A DNA stretch of 64,000 bases from Bradyrhizobium sp. SZCCT0153 (GCF_018129995.1 NZ_JAFCKS010000003.1:248001-312000); one strand, 5' to 3'. Shown: positions 47,614 through 57,442, counted from the first letter of the stretch. A program made the numbers and translations. Notes: generated by a model from the sequence alone, not told the origin.

Positions 47614-47632
47614 TATACCCTAGGGGGGTATA
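47614..47632. promoter_or_regulatory. Candidate CsoR operator between copA and csoR
   Basis: TATACCCTAGGGGGGTATA is a G-tract dyad of the type bound by CsoR/RcnR repressors. It lies in the 50 bases between the divergent copA and csoR start codons and 8 nt before the csoR ATG, so one site could repress both genes until copper is bound. Confidence 0.65.
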
Positions 47633-47640
47633 TAGGCGGC

Positions 47641-47916
47641 ATGCGCAAGGACATCAAGGCATCTGTCGGAAAACGTCTCGGCCGGATCGAAGGGCAGGTT
47701 CGCGGCCTCTCGAAAATGGTCGAGGATGACCGCTACTGCATCGACATCGTGACGCAGATCTCGGCGGTGCGCGCCGCGCTGCGCCGGGTCGAGGAAGAGG
47801 TCTTGAAGGACCACGTCGCCCATTGCGTCGAGCACGCGATATCAAGCGGCGACAAGGCCGATCAGCGCGAGAAGATTGCGGAGCTGATGGCGGTGATCGG
47901 TCGGGCGGAGCGGTAG
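47641..47916 (+). CDS. csoR: CsoR-family copper-sensing repressor
   Basis: A 91-residue all-helical repressor of the CsoR/RcnR family. The fold signature is [20 protein letters not shown], and the metal ligands are Cys in DRYCIDIV and the His-x3-Cys of KDHVAHC. This Cys-His-Cys set matches copper sensors. It is divergent from copA and has a G-tract operator directly before its start. A formaldehyde-sensing FrmR or nickel-sensing RcnR would differ in these residues. Confidence 0.88.
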   Translation: MRKDIKASVGKRLGRIEGQVRGLSKMVEDDRYCIDIVTQISAVRAALRRVEEEVLKDHVAHCVEHAISSGDKADQREKIAELMAVIGRAER

Positions 47917-47950
47917 GTTGCCGTCATTGCCGACGGTGGAGCGAGGACGG

Positions 47951-48925
47951 CTACGCCGCCATCTCCTGCGCGCGTCCCCGCGCGCGGTAGATCGCGAGCT
48001 CGGTGAGCAGCACAAAATGCTCTGAGAAAGCGACGGCCATCTCCGCCGCCGCTTCGCTCATTACTTCCTCAGCCGGAATTTCATCTTGCGCCGCTTCGTC
48101 AACCGCTTCAGGAACGAGCGGCGGCGCACTGATCGTTTCTGGAAACACCCCGAATGAGCCTGCTACCTCCTCGAGCGGCTTTTGCTTGTCGGCCCAGTGC
48201 AGGGCTGTGTAGTCGAAGCCGTGCACGATGGTGGGTTTGACGACTTCGAAATAGGGCGAGATGTCGAAGTCGCGGGGCATGTAGAGCGAGGAATCGCGGA
48301 TGTGCAGGATCTCGCGGCGGGCCGCGCGGCTGCCGGCCTTGGTGATCTTCGGCAGGATCGGATAGCGCACGGCGTCGAACGCCTGCGCGATCAGCGCCGA
48401 GCAGATGATCTTGGTGGGATCACCCGAGCCGATCGCGATCATGCGGCGCCGCCAGCGCTGCGGGATCGGCAGCGGAAACAGGAAGCGCATGAGATCGACG
48501 ATGTTCTTGGTGTCGTAGCCGAAGCCGATGCGGTTGATCGCATAGCGGCAGACGGTGGTGCGGTCCTCGTAGGACAGCCCGACCGGACGGCAAACGCGGG
48601 TGTGATAGGGAAAATATTTCGACAGCGGCGCGGAGGTGACGCCTTCGCCGATATTGGCCTCGATCAGCACGTGCGGCTCGCCGTCGGGTTCCTGCGCCCC
48701 CTCGATCGGGCCGACATAGAGCGCGCCATGCGACCATGTCGACTGCGTCAGATATTTGATGATGCCGGAGATGCGGTTGTTGCCCTCGACCAGCAGCACG
48801 TCGCCGGGTTCGATGACGCCGCGCAGGTGCTCCGGGTCGCTCGGCGTGAACGGCTCGTAGCCCGGCACCTCCTTCGAGAGGTACGCGGCAATCAGCTTGC
48901 CGACTGAATCCAGGACCGTCCCCAT
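47951..48925 (-). CDS. YiiX/YebB-like NlpC/P60-related hydrolase
   Basis: A 324-residue protein of the YiiX-type permuted papain-like fold. Visible motifs are PGDVLLVEGNNRISGIIKYL, WSHGALYVG (catalytic His) and KIICSALIAQAF (catalytic Cys). Such enzymes act on amide or lipid-linked bonds. The last 60 residues form an acidic low-complexity tail before a final helix. No signal peptide is seen. Function is uncertain. Confidence 0.78.
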   Translation of the reverse strand: MGTVLDSVGKLIAAYLSKEVPGYEPFTPSDPEHLRGVIEPGDVLLVEGNNRISGIIKYLTQSTWSHGALYVGPIEGAQEPDGEPHVLIEANIGEGVTSAPLSKYFPYHTRVCRPVGLSYEDRTTVCRYAINRIGFGYDTKNIVDLMRFLFPLPIPQRWRRRMIAIGSGDPTKIICSALIAQAFDAVRYPILPKITKAGSRAARREILHIRDSSLYMPRDFDISPYFEVVKPTIVHGFDYTALHWADKQKPLEEVAGSFGVFPETISAPPLVPEAVDEAAQDEIPAEEVMSEAAAEMAVAFSEHFVLLTELAIYRARGRAQEMAA

Positions 48926-49117
48926 TTCAAACTCCCCCCGCGGCCTTTTCCGGCCACCTTTTTCCCTTCTCTATCATGGTCGGAACGTGTTGCAATTCGG
49001 TTCATCGCTCTGTGAGATCAAGCACGATTGATTCACCATGATGGTTGCCGCGCAACATCAGATACGGCAAGGTTCTCTGGCTGTTCCCGTTCGCCGCAAG
49101 TCCCCGGAAACCATGAC

Positions 49118-50515
49118 ATGACAATCACGCGCCGCAGCTTCCTATCGGCGTCGGCGGGCCTTGTTGCGATGCCGGTCCTGCGCGCAACCGCCGCACCCCT
49201 GCCGCGCGAGGCTGACATCGTCGTGATCGGCGCGGGCGCAGCCGGAATTGCCGCAGCGCGGCGCATCATGGCGGCTAACCGCAAGGTCGTGGTGGTGGAA
49301 GCCGCAGGCCAGATCGGCGGGCGCTGCATCACCGACACCACGACCTTCGACACGCCGTTCGATCGCGGTGCACGCTGGATGCACAATCCCGACACCAATC
49401 CGATGATCCGGCTGGCCCGCAGTGCTGGGCTCGACGTGCTGCCCGCGCCGTCGGGCCAGAAGATGCGCATCGGCCGCCGCAACGCGCGCGCCGGCGAGAC
49501 CGAGGAATTTCTGGCGGCGCTGGTACGTGCCAACCGCGCGATCGACGAGGCCGCGCGCGGCAAGCTCGACACCGCCTGCGCCTCGGTGCTGCCGAAGGAT
49601 CTCGGCGACTGGGCCGGCGCGGCCGAGTTCATGCTGGGTGCGAGCTTCGCCGGCAAGGACCTTAAGGAGTTTTCTGCGATCGACAAGGCGCGTGCCCAGG
49701 ACCGCAATGCCGCGATCGCCTGTCGCCAGGGCCTCGGCACGCTGATCGCCAGGCTCGGCGAGCAGGTGCCGGTCGCACTGGCGACGCCGGCAAGCCGAAT
49801 CGCCTGGAGCAATCGCGATGTCAGCGTCGAGACGCAAGCCGGCAAGATCGCCGCGCGCGCCGCCATCATCACGGTCTCGACAAATGTGCTGACATCGGGC
49901 GCGATCAAGTTCGGGCCTGACATTCCCAAGCGCACGCTCGATGCCGCCGCGAAGCTCAGCCTCGGCAGCTACGATCACATCGTGCTGCAACTGCCGGGCA
50001 ATCCGCTCGGCCTCGCGCGCGACGACATCCTCATCGAGCAGAGCAATTCGACACGCACGGCGCTGATGTTCGCCAATATCGGCGGCTCCTCGCTGTGCTC
50101 GATCGATGTCGGCGGCTCGTTCGGCCGCGATCTTTCCGAGCAGGGCGAAAAGGCGATGACGGCCTTCGCCAGGGAATGGATCACGAAACTGTTCGGCAGC
50201 GAAGTCGCCGCTGCCGTGCAGAAGGCCAGCGCGACGCGCTGGAATGCCTCGCCCTTCGCGATGGGCGCAATGTCGGCGTCCGCACCCGGCGGGCAGCTTT
50301 CGCGCAGAATCCTGAGCGAGCCGATCGGCAATCTGTTCCTCGCCGGCGAAGCCACGCACGAGACATTGTGGGGCACCGTCGACGGCGCCTGGGACAGCGG
50401 CGAGCGCGCCGCGGATGCGGCCTTGCGCAAGATCGGCGCACTCAAGGACGAGCCGGCCGATGTCCCGACGCAGTCGACGAAGAAGCGGCGCGCGCCGCGG
50501 CGGCAGGCCAACTAG
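49118..50515 (+). CDS. Exported flavin-containing amine oxidase
   Basis: A 465-residue protein. A twin-arginine signal, TRRSFLSASAGLVAMP, is followed by the FAD-binding motif ADIVVIGAGAAGIAAARRI, GGRCITDTTTFDTPFDRGA and a C-terminal FAD-contacting motif, FLAGEATHETLWGTVDGA. The family oxidises primary or polyamines to aldehydes with hydrogen peroxide. The ATG at 49118 is chosen for the Tat signal. It converges on the permease gene, overlapping it by four bases at the stops. Confidence 0.88.
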   Translation: MTITRRSFLSASAGLVAMPVLRATAAPLPREADIVVIGAGAAGIAAARRIMAANRKVVVVEAAGQIGGRCITDTTTFDTPFDRGARWMHNPDTNPMIRLARSAGLDVLPAPSGQKMRIGRRNARAGETEEFLAALVRANRAIDEAARGKLDTACASVLPKDLGDWAGAAEFMLGASFAGKDLKEFSAIDKARAQDRNAAIACRQGLGTLIARLGEQVPVALATPASRIAWSNRDVSVETQAGKIAARAAIITVSTNVLTSGAIKFGPDIPKRTLDAAAKLSLGSYDHIVLQLPGNPLGLARDDILIEQSNSTRTALMFANIGGSSLCSIDVGGSFGRDLSEQGEKAMTAFAREWITKLFGSEVAAAVQKASATRWNASPFAMGAMSASAPGGQLSRRILSEPIGNLFLAGEATHETLWGTVDGAWDSGERAADAALRKIGALKDEPADVPTQSTKKRRAPRRQAN

Positions 50516-51282
50516 CGCAAGACGCCATCCAGCACCGGCAGCCCCGCGATCACCGCCGTCGCGATCAGCGCGTAGCAAATCCCGCGAAACACCTTTTCGC
50601 TGGCACGGCCGAACAGCGATGCGCCGAACGCGACGCCGACGGCATAGACCGGGCCGACGATGAGCGAGAGCACCAGCGATTCGCGGCTGATCAGCCCGGT
50701 CGTCGCGTAGCTGATCATCGAGAACAGATCCGAGGCGCCGAAGAACAGCACGATGTTGGCGCGCGCGACGATCGGGGCGATGGGACGGCCGAGCCAATAG
50801 CCGACGATCGGCGGGCCGCCGGTCTGCGCGAGACCACTGCAGAAGCCGGAGAGGCCGCCGATGCCGACCGAGAGCCAGGCGTGGTCCTTGCCGCGATAAC
50901 GCCAGCCCGACAGCAGCAGAAGCAGCAGCGCGGCGACGAAGCAGGAGATGATCCAGCGCGTGGTGACGGGCTCGAGCACGCTGAGGAAATAGGTGCCGAC
51001 GGGGACGCCGACCAGCGCGCCCAGCACGATCACGGCGGTGGCCTTGCGGTCGGCCTTGCGCCAGGCATCGGGCAGCATCGGCGCGGCCGCGACGAAATCG
51101 ATCACGAGCAGCAGGGCGGCGACGAGACGCGGCGCCGCGATGCTGCTCGCCAGCGGCATGAAGATCAGCGCCGAGCCGAAGCCGGAGAAGCCGCGCGCGG
51201 TGCCCGAAACGAAAGCGACGGCGCAGAGCGCCATCGCAATGGTGAGGCTCACGTCCTTGGGAAGAAAATCAGTGAGGGTCAT
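50512..51282 (-). CDS. TauE/SafE family sulfite or sulfonate permease
   Basis: A 256-residue protein with about 8 membrane segments of the TauE/SafE (DUF81) family, starting MTLTDFLPKDVSLTIAMALC and containing ARGFSGFGSALIFMPL and SGFCSGLAQTGGPPIVGYWL. Members move sulfite, sulfoacetate or related anions. There are no sulfur-metabolism genes nearby to narrow the substrate. It ends against the amine oxidase gene. Confidence 0.9.
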   Translation of the reverse strand: MTLTDFLPKDVSLTIAMALCAVAFVSGTARGFSGFGSALIFMPLASSIAAPRLVAALLLVIDFVAAAPMLPDAWRKADRKATAVIVLGALVGVPVGTYFLSVLEPVTTRWIISCFVAALLLLLLSGWRYRGKDHAWLSVGIGGLSGFCSGLAQTGGPPIVGYWLGRPIAPIVARANIVLFFGASDLFSMISYATTGLISRESLVLSLIVGPVYAVGVAFGASLFGRASEKVFRGICYALIATAVIAGLPVLDGVLR

Positions 51283-51296
51283 GCTCTCGGTTTCTG

Positions 51297-51345
51297 GAGC
51301 ATAATGTCGTCCGAAAACCGCTTCGCACTTTTCGGCATCATGCTC
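51297..51345. repeat. GAGCATGATG palindromic repeat at the pheT end
   Basis: GAGCATAATGTCGT and CATCATGCTC end a 49-base unit with GAAAACCGCTTCGCACTTTTC inside, split here for length as GAAAACCGC and GCACTTTTC. It belongs to the family of 29150-29219. Its right arm supplies the pheT stop codon (TGA at 51340-51338). Confidence 0.65.
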
Positions 51346-53746
51346 TCAACGTGCCGCCGGTCTTCTTCGTGACCTCGGCCACGATTTTCGCGGCGACGGC
51401 CTCGATCTCCTGGTCGGTCAGGGTCTTCTCGCGCGGCTGGATCGTCACTGCGATCGCGATCGACTTCTTGTCGTCATCGATGCCCTTGCCTTCGTAGACG
51501 TCGAACACATTGACGCCGGTGATCAGCTTCTTGTCGACGCCCTGGGCTGCGCGCACGATGTCGCCGGCCTTCACGGTGCGGTCGACAATGAAGGCGAAGT
51601 CGCGCGACACCGGCTGGAATGCCGACAGCTCGATCACGGGCTTGGCGCGGGTCGGCTTCTTCTTTGCTTCGGGCACGCGGTCGAGGATTACCTCGAACAC
51701 CATCAGCGGGCCGTCGGCGCCGAGCGCCTCGAGCGCGCGCGGATGCATCTCGCCGAAATGGCCGAGCACGTTCTGCGGCCCGATCTGGATCGTGCCGGAA
51801 CGGCCCGGGTGCAGCCAGGCCGGACCGCCGGCGATGATCTGCAGCGCCTGCATCGGCGCACCGGCCGCGGCCAGCACAGCGAGCGCGTCGGCCTTGGCAT
51901 CGAAGACGTCAGCCTGCGCCGAGCCCGACCAGTGCCGTCCGAGACCTTCCGAGGAAGCAAAGCCGCGACGCACGCCACTTGCCGCCATGAACTGATCCTG
52001 CGGCCGATCGCCCTTGAAGATCTGGCCGACCTCGAACAGCGCGACATCGCCAAAGCCGCGATCGGCATTGGCCTGCGCCGCGGCGATCAGGCCCGCCAGC
52101 AGGGTAGGGCGCATGTCGGAGAGATCCGCCGCGATCGGGTTGGCGACTTCAAGCTCGCGCTGGCCGCCGCCGAACAGCTTTGCCGCAGCTTTCGTGATGA
52201 ACGACCAAGTCACCGCTTCGACGATGCCGCGGCCCGCCAGCGCGCGCTTGGCGCGGCGGGTGCGGAGCTGGAGCGGGGTCAGCACGGATTTCCGGGCGTC
52301 CTCGCCGCGCTCGAACGGCGTCATCGGCACCTTGTCGACGCCATAGATGCGGACGACTTCCTCGACGATGTCGGCCTTGCCGTGCACGTCGGTGCGCCAG
52401 GACGGCACCGCGACCTTCACCACCGGACCCGGGCCCGCCATCATGAAGCCGAGATGGGTCAGGATGCGCTTCATCTCCGGCTGCGGGACCTCGATCCCGG
52501 AGAGGCGCTTCACTTCCGTCACCGGGAAATCGATCACGCGGTCATCGCCAAAGGCTTTGCCGACCACGACGTTCTCCGACGGCGTGCCGCCGCACGTTTC
52601 CATCACGAGTTTCGTGGCGAGCTCCAGCCCGGGCACCATGAAGGCCGGATCGACGCCGCGCTCGAACCGGTAGCGTGCATCCGAATTGATGCCGAGCTTG
52701 CGCCCGGTCTGGGCGATGTTGATCTCGTTCCACAGCGCCGATTCGATCAGCACGTCGGTGGTGGCCTCGTCGCAGCCCGAGGCCTCGCCGCCCATGATGC
52801 CGGCGAGCGATTCGACGCCGTGCTCGTCCGCGATCACGCAAGTAGCGGGATCGAGATTGTAGGTTCGGCCGTCGAGCGCCAGCAGCGTCTCGCCGTCGCG
52901 GGCGCGGCGCACCACGAGATTGCCCTTGACCTTCCTGGCGTCGAACACATGCAGCGGCCGCGCGCGGTCGTAGGTCATGAAGTTGGTGATGTCGACCAGC
53001 GCGTTGATCGGGCGCAGCCCGATCGCGGTCAGCCGCTTCTGCAGCCATTCCGGCGACGGCCCGTTCTTGACGCCGCGCACGAGGCGAAGCGCGAAGCCCG
53101 GACAGAGCGTCGCGTCCTCGACCGTGACCTTCACGGGGCAGGGGAATTCGCCCTTGATCGGCTTGATGGTCGGGTCCTTGAACTTGCCCATGTCGGCGGC
53201 GGCAAGATCGCGCGCGATGCCGTGCACGCCGGTGCAATCCTGCCGGTTCGGCGTCAGATTGATCTCGACCACGGGATCGCCGACCGCGGCCCATTCGGCG
53301 TAAGCAGCGCCGATCGGCGCGTCCGCCGGCAATTCCATGATGCCGTCATGGTCGTTGGAGATCTGCAGCTCGGCCGCCGAGCACAGCATGCCGCGGCTCT
53401 CGACGCCGCGGATGGTGCCGACACCGAGCGTGATGTCCTTGCCGGGAATGTAGGTGCCGGGGGCTGAGAACACGCTGACCAGTCCCGCACGCGCATTCGG
53501 CGCGCCGCACACGACCTGCACCGGTGCGGCACCGTTCCCGGTGTCCACCATGCAGACGCGCAGGCGATCCGCATTCGGATGCTGCTCGGCCGAGATCACC
53601 TTCGCGATGGTGAAAGGCTTCAGCGCCGTCGCCTTGTCCTCGATGTTCTCGACCTCGAGCCCGATCATGGTGAGCTTCTCGGCGAGCCTGTCCAGCGGCT
53701 CGTCGGTCTCGAGATGATCCTTCAGCCAGGAGAGGGTGAATTTCAT
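51338..53746 (-). CDS. pheT: Phenylalanyl-tRNA synthetase beta subunit
   Basis: An 802-residue subunit of the alpha2-beta2 enzyme that charges tRNA-Phe. It begins [20 protein letters not shown], followed by the tRNA-binding (OB) fold (about residues 40-155), the B3/B4 editing domain (about 200-400), B5 and a ferredoxin-like anticodon-binding domain at the end. Length is typical. It is preceded by the DUF559 gene (4-nt overlap) rather than directly by pheS. The stop codon is repeat-derived. Confidence 0.97.
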   Translation of the reverse strand: MKFTLSWLKDHLETDEPLDRLAEKLTMIGLEVENIEDKATALKPFTIAKVISAEQHPNADRLRVCMVDTGNGAAPVQVVCGAPNARAGLVSVFSAPGTYIPGKDITLGVGTIRGVESRGMLCSAAELQISNDHDGIMELPADAPIGAAYAEWAAVGDPVVEINLTPNRQDCTGVHGIARDLAAADMGKFKDPTIKPIKGEFPCPVKVTVEDATLCPGFALRLVRGVKNGPSPEWLQKRLTAIGLRPINALVDITNFMTYDRARPLHVFDARKVKGNLVVRRARDGETLLALDGRTYNLDPATCVIADEHGVESLAGIMGGEASGCDEATTDVLIESALWNEINIAQTGRKLGINSDARYRFERGVDPAFMVPGLELATKLVMETCGGTPSENVVVGKAFGDDRVIDFPVTEVKRLSGIEVPQPEMKRILTHLGFMMAGPGPVVKVAVPSWRTDVHGKADIVEEVVRIYGVDKVPMTPFERGEDARKSVLTPLQLRTRRAKRALAGRGIVEAVTWSFITKAAAKLFGGGQRELEVANPIAADLSDMRPTLLAGLIAAAQANADRGFGDVALFEVGQIFKGDRPQDQFMAASGVRRGFASSEGLGRHWSGSAQADVFDAKADALAVLAAAGAPMQALQIIAGGPAWLHPGRSGTIQIGPQNVLGHFGEMHPRALEALGADGPLMVFEVILDRVPEAKKKPTRAKPVIELSAFQPVSRDFAFIVDRTVKAGDIVRAAQGVDKKLITGVNVFDVYEGKGIDDDKKSIAIAVTIQPREKTLTDQEIEAVAAKIVAEVTKKTGGTLRA

Positions 53747-54207
53747 GGCTGTCTGCCTCGGCTCTTGTCGGTGGAATTGCTTTGGTCGGTGTCAGTGTTC
53801 CCTCCCCCCTTGTGGGGGAGGGTCAGGGAGGGGGGTGAGCCGCGGGCTCCGGCGGAAGCTGCTTGGCGGATGGCCTCAACAACGCCTTCCAGGTTCGACA
53901 TCACCTGCTCATTGGTGAAACGAAGAACGCGAAAGCCCTCGGCTGCGAAGAATGCATCGCAACGCTGGTCCATCTTCTGACGCTCTTCGAAATCGTGAGA
54001 TTCACCATCGACCTCGATGACGAGCTTTGAGGAGAAACAAACGAAGTCAGCGATGTAATTTCCGACCGGCGCCTGGCGTCGGATGCCGACACCGTCCATG
54101 CGGTTGGCTTTCAAATATCGCCACAGCAGTGTTTCGGCGCGCGTCATCGCCTGGCGAAGCTGCTTCGCCCGGCGGCGTTGACGTTCGCTTACAACTGCGT
54201 GCGGCAT
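53743..54207 (-). CDS. DUF559 (Vsr-like nuclease fold) protein inserted between pheS and pheT
   Basis: A 154-residue protein of the DUF559 family, related to very-short-patch repair and REase-like nucleases. Motifs are [37 protein letters not shown] (Asp) and [11 protein letters not shown] (Glu-x-Asp). It overlaps the start of pheT by four bases. The C-terminal [15 protein letters not shown] is encoded by a 37-base repeat at 53799-53835, whose inverted copy lies just upstream of the start (54217-54253). The nuclease fold is known; the role is unknown. Confidence 0.82.
   Translation of the reverse strand: MPHAVVSERQRRRAKQLRQAMTRAETLLWRYLKANRMDGVGIRRQAPVGNYIADFVCFSSKLVIEVDGESHDFEERQKMDQRCDAFFAAEGFRVLRFTNEQVMSNLEGVVEAIRQAASAGARGSPPSLTLPHKGGGNTDTDQSNSTDKSRGRQP
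53799..53835 (+). repeat. 37-bp inverted repeat, left copy, inside the DUF559 gene
   Basis: This 37-base unit begins TCCCTCCCCCCTTGTGGGGG and is the exact reverse complement of 54217-54253. Each copy also has an inner hairpin (CCTCCCCC and GGGGGAGG). It lies within the 3' part of the DUF559 coding region. Confidence 0.9.
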
Positions 54208-54216
54208 CCGCGGCTA

Positions 54217-54253
54217 CCCCCCTCCCTGACCCTCCCCCACAAGGGGGGAGGGA
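54217..54253 (-). repeat. 37-bp inverted repeat, right copy, upstream of the DUF559 gene
   Basis: Exact inverted copy of 53799-53835, ten bases before the DUF559 start codon. It also separates that gene from the end of pheS by about 34 nt. Confidence 0.9.
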
Positions 54254-54287
54254 ACGGAGAGAGCCTTCGTGTGTCCGGGCGCAGCCA

Positions 54288-55370
54288 TCACGAGCTCAGC
54301 CCTCCCGCGAGCGTGGGCACTTCGAGCGGCTTGAAGCCGTAGTGGGACAGCCAGCGGACGTCGCTGTCGAACAGTTGGCGCAGATCGGCGATGCCGTATT
54401 TCAGCATGGCGATGCGGTCGATGCCCATGCCCCAGGCAAAGCCCTGGTATTCGTCGGGATCGATGCCGCAGGCGCGCAGCACGTTCGGATGCACCATGCC
54501 GCAGCCGAGAATCTCGAGCCAGTCCTCGCCCTCGCCGAAGCGGATCTCGCCCTTGTCGCGGCGGCACTGGATGTCGACTTCGAGCGACGGTTCGGTGAAC
54601 GGGAAGAACGAGGGACGGAAGCGCATGTTGATGTGGTCGACCTCGAAGAACGCCTTGCAGAATTCGTGCAGGATCCATTTGAGGTGGCCGAGATGCGAGT
54701 GCTTGTCGATGACGAGGCCTTCGACCTGGTGGAATTGCGGCGTGTGGGTCGCATCCGAATCGATGCGGTAGGTGCGGCCCGGGCAGATCACTCGGATCGG
54801 CGGCTTCTGGCTCAGCATGGTGCGCACCTGCACCGGCGAGGTGTGGGTGCGGAGCAGCATGCGCGAGCCGTCCTCCTTCGGATGGAAGAAGAAGGTGTCG
54901 TGCATCTCGCGCGCGGGATGGCCTTCCGGGAAATTCAGCTTGGTGAAGTTGTAGTCGTCGGTCTCGATGTCGGGGCCTTCGGCGACCGAGAATCCCATGT
55001 CGGCGAAGATCGTGGTGAGCTCGTCCCAGACCTGGCTCAGCGGGTGGATGCGGCCGGCCTCAGTCGGCGCATCGCGCAGCGGCAGGGTGACGTCGATGGT
55101 TTCGGAAGCGAGCCGCGCATCGAGCGCTGCCGATTTGAGCACGTCGCGCCGCGTGGTGAGCGCCTCGGTGACCTTGTCCTTGGCCTGGTTGATCGCAGCG
55201 CCCTGCGTCTTGCGCTCGTCCGGCGACATCTTGCCGAGCGTGGCGAGGAGCGCCGAGATCGAACCCTTCTTGCCGAGGGCTGCGACGCGCACCGCTTCGA
55301 GGGCGGCTTCATCGCCGGCGGCGGCGATCTGGTCGAGGATGGATGTTTCGAGCGTTGCGAGGTCGGACAC
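54288..55370 (-). CDS. pheS: Phenylalanyl-tRNA synthetase alpha subunit
   Basis: A 360-residue catalytic subunit. The N-terminal coiled coil is followed by class II motifs, including [35 protein letters not shown] and [14 protein letters not shown]. The GTG at 55370, preceded by AAGGATT, gives the conserved start SDLATLE; a longer frame upstream lacks conserved residues. It belongs to the infC-rpmI-rplT-pheS-pheT cluster, although other genes have entered it here. Confidence 0.96.
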   Translation of the reverse strand: MSDLATLETSILDQIAAAGDEAALEAVRVAALGKKGSISALLATLGKMSPDERKTQGAAINQAKDKVTEALTTRRDVLKSAALDARLASETIDVTLPLRDAPTEAGRIHPLSQVWDELTTIFADMGFSVAEGPDIETDDYNFTKLNFPEGHPAREMHDTFFFHPKEDGSRMLLRTHTSPVQVRTMLSQKPPIRVICPGRTYRIDSDATHTPQFHQVEGLVIDKHSHLGHLKWILHEFCKAFFEVDHINMRFRPSFFPFTEPSLEVDIQCRRDKGEIRFGEGEDWLEILGCGMVHPNVLRACGIDPDEYQGFAWGMGIDRIAMLKYGIADLRQLFDSDVRWLSHYGFKPLEVPTLAGGLSS

Positions 55371-55521
55371 AGTCAAATCCTTGCTGCCAAATTCGGCTGG
55401 GTTGTCGCCGCCCGAAGGGCGTAACGTCAAGCAAAAAGCCGGTCATTTCGGGCTGAAGAACGGCTGGGTTGAACCTCACGCGGGGGCCCGGCACCAAGGG
55501 GGAAACGAGGAGACTTCCGCG

Positions 55522-55947
55522 ATGCTTTCGAAATCCTGCCTTGAAGTTCTTCTTGCCGCTCTCGCCGTCGTTCTATCCGTCGCCGGGACGCCTGCGCGCG
55601 CCATGGTCTGCATGGACAAATCCATGACTCTGGACGAGGTCGCCGACGCCATCAGTGCCCAGAAGAGCTGCGAAAGCGCGATGAAGGTCTTCAAGGATTG
55701 CGAATTGACCGCGAGCGGCGACGTCGAACTCGGTGCCGCCGTCGAGAAGAAATGCGAGGCGGACTTCAAGCCCGGCCTCAACGCCGCGCAGACACAGGCC
55801 TACCAACGCGAGATGCGCGTGTGCGACGGCAAGTACCGGAACAAGTCCGGCACCATGTATCTCTCGTTCACGGCATTCTGCCGGGCGGAGGTCGCCCAGC
55901 GTTACTCGCAACGCGCGCTGAAGGCTGCGGGCCAGAAGGCCCGCTAG
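55522..55947 (+). CDS. Small secreted cysteine-containing protein
   Basis: A 141-residue protein with a signal peptide (LEVLLAALAVVLSVAGTPARA). The mature part has six cysteines, in CMDK, KSCES, DCEL, KKCEAD, VCDGK and FCRAE, enough for three disulfides. No catalytic motif is seen. GAGGAGA precedes the ATG. It is on the opposite strand between pheS and rplT and converges with rplT with only 8 nt between stops. Confidence 0.75.
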   Translation: MLSKSCLEVLLAALAVVLSVAGTPARAMVCMDKSMTLDEVADAISAQKSCESAMKVFKDCELTASGDVELGAAVEKKCEADFKPGLNAAQTQAYQREMRVCDGKYRNKSGTMYLSFTAFCRAEVAQRYSQRALKAAGQKAR

Positions 55948-55955
55948 CGCAAGCC

Positions 55956-56315
55956 TCAGGCGGCCAGCGCGGCCTTGGCCTTCTCGGCGATCGCCTGGAA
56001 CGCCGCGGGCTCGCTGATCGCGAGATCCGACAGCACCTTGCGGTCCACGGTGATGCCGGACTTGGCCATGCCGTCGATAAATCGGCTGTAGGTCAGGCCG
56101 AACGGACGGACGGCGGCATTGATGCGCTGGATCCAGAGCGCGCGGAACGTCCGCTTCTTGCGCTTGCGATCACGGAAGGCGTAAACCAGAGCCTTCTCGA
56201 CCGCCGGCTTGGCGGTGCGGATCGTGTTCTTGCGGCGGCCGCGGAAACCCTTGGCGGCCTTGTAGACTTTCTTGTGCTTGGCGTGGGCGGTCACACCGCG
56301 TTTGACGCGAGACAT
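55956..56315 (-). CDS. rplT: 50S ribosomal protein L20
   Basis: A 119-residue L20, starting [20 protein letters not shown] with the basic [12 protein letters not shown] region and [20 protein letters not shown]. It is an early assembly protein of the large subunit and, in other bacteria, represses its own operon. It follows rpmI by 81 nt. Confidence 0.98.
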   Translation of the reverse strand: MSRVKRGVTAHAKHKKVYKAAKGFRGRRKNTIRTAKPAVEKALVYAFRDRKRKKRTFRALWIQRINAAVRPFGLTYSRFIDGMAKSGITVDRKVLSDLAISEPAAFQAIAEKAKAALAA

Positions 56316-56396
56316 GACAAATATCCTTCGAAAGATGACTTAGGTTTGGGATCGCCGCGAAAGCTGCGGCGCTGGCGGCAATGATCGTGGACGCGA

Positions 56397-56597
56397 TCAG
56401 GCGTTCGGCAAGAAGTACTTCTTGACGTTGTCGCCGTCCGTCTTGAACAGCACGGCCGTGCCGCGCAGCTGACGGATCTGCTTCTTCGTCCGCTTGATCA
56501 TGCCGTGACGCTTGCTGCGATGGGCGAACATCACTTTGCCGGTGGCAGTCACCTTGAAGCGCTTTTTAGCGCCCGATTTGGTCTTCAGCTTGGGCAT
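56397..56597 (-). CDS. rpmI: 50S ribosomal protein L35
   Basis: A 66-residue basic protein, [20 protein letters not shown], with the typical [20 protein letters not shown]. It is cotranscribed with rplT. Gene infC is upstream on the same strand but an opposite-strand gene lies between, so rpmI-rplT probably has its own promoter in 56598-56870. Confidence 0.98.
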   Translation of the reverse strand: MPKLKTKSGAKKRFKVTATGKVMFAHRSKRHGMIKRTKKQIRQLRGTAVLFKTDGDNVKKYFLPNA

Positions 56598-56870
56598 TTG
56601 GCTCTCCTAATGGCCACAGAAATCCGCCCGCGAAGGCGGCTGGGCCGTCAAAATGCTCTATTAGAGCGTTGATTGTGCTCAGGTTTTTGCGAACTAGCGC
56701 AAAACCCGCACGGAACACCGCCACGGCAGCCCTTAATCAGCCGGGCGATGAAGGCTGGGCTTATGCCAGAGGACAGGCCGATTGGCAACGATGAACCGGC
56801 GCAACCTGCCCGGCGACTATCCGGAATCGCGACCTCATGTCCAAGCCTTGTCGCCCGGAGCAGGACCCAA

Positions 56871-57275
56871 ATGGCCCCTTTTTCCCGAATGCTTTCGTCT
56901 TTGACCGATGTCGCTCGTCCGCGCCGCCTGGCGCTGTTGGCCGTGCTCGCCGTGGCTGCGTTTCCCTCGACCGCAGATGCCCGCCTCGGCGGATATGACG
57001 GCGTCTGGAACGTCACCTTCGCCACCACGCGCGGAAATTGCAGCTCCGGCTACAGCGTCCCCTTCACCGTCACCGGCAGCCGGGTCTCGTCCGCCGGCGG
57101 AGGCCGGGTCTCCGGCAAGGTCAATCGCGGCGGCGCGGTCGCTGTCCAGGTTTCCGTCGGGGCGTCCCACGCCACTGGCGGCGGCCGGCTCGCCGGCGTC
57201 GCCGGGACCGGCTCCTGGAACGGAATCATCTCCGGCGATCGCTGCAGCGGCACCTGGCGGGCGACGCGGAACTAG
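56871..57275 (+). CDS. Small secreted hypothetical protein between infC and rpmI
   Basis: A 134-residue protein with an N-terminal signal-like segment (LALLAVLAVAAFPSTADA) and a glycine-rich beta mature part, with GYDGVWNVTFATTRGNCSSG and GSWNGIISGDRCSGTW. Two cysteines could form one disulfide. The start follows GGAGCAGGACCC. It is on the strand opposite the ribosomal genes and probably was inserted into the cluster; relatives appear as short secreted proteins in rhizobia. Function unknown. Confidence 0.7.
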   Translation: MAPFSRMLSSLTDVARPRRLALLAVLAVAAFPSTADARLGGYDGVWNVTFATTRGNCSSGYSVPFTVTGSRVSSAGGGRVSGKVNRGGAVAVQVSVGASHATGGGRLAGVAGTGSWNGIISGDRCSGTWRATRN

Positions 57276-57309
57276 TGAGGAAAGCGACCGCCAAGATGGC
57301 GATCGGCTG

Positions 57310-57331
57310 CCTCTCCCGCAGGCGGGAGAGG
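57310..57331. repeat. CTCTCCCGC hairpin repeat, copy 4
   Basis: CCTCTCCCGC and GCGGGAGAGG with a two-base loop, just after the secreted gene and before the infC terminator. Confidence 0.65.
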
Positions 57332-57370
57332 TTGCAGCGGCGCTTGCGGCTTGCACCTCGCCCAAAACAA

Positions 57371-57401
57371 AACGGCCCGCCGGAGATCCGGACGGGCCGT
57401 T
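57371..57401 (-). terminator. Intrinsic terminator downstream of infC
   Basis: On the minus strand AACGGCCCG and CGGGCCGTT form a 9-bp stem with CCGGATCTCCGG inside, followed by TTTTGTTTTGGG. It lies 40 nt after the infC stop codon. Confidence 0.75.
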
Positions 57402-57442
57402 GAATTCCTTGGCCTAAAGAGCCGGGGCCTCAAGAGCCGGCG

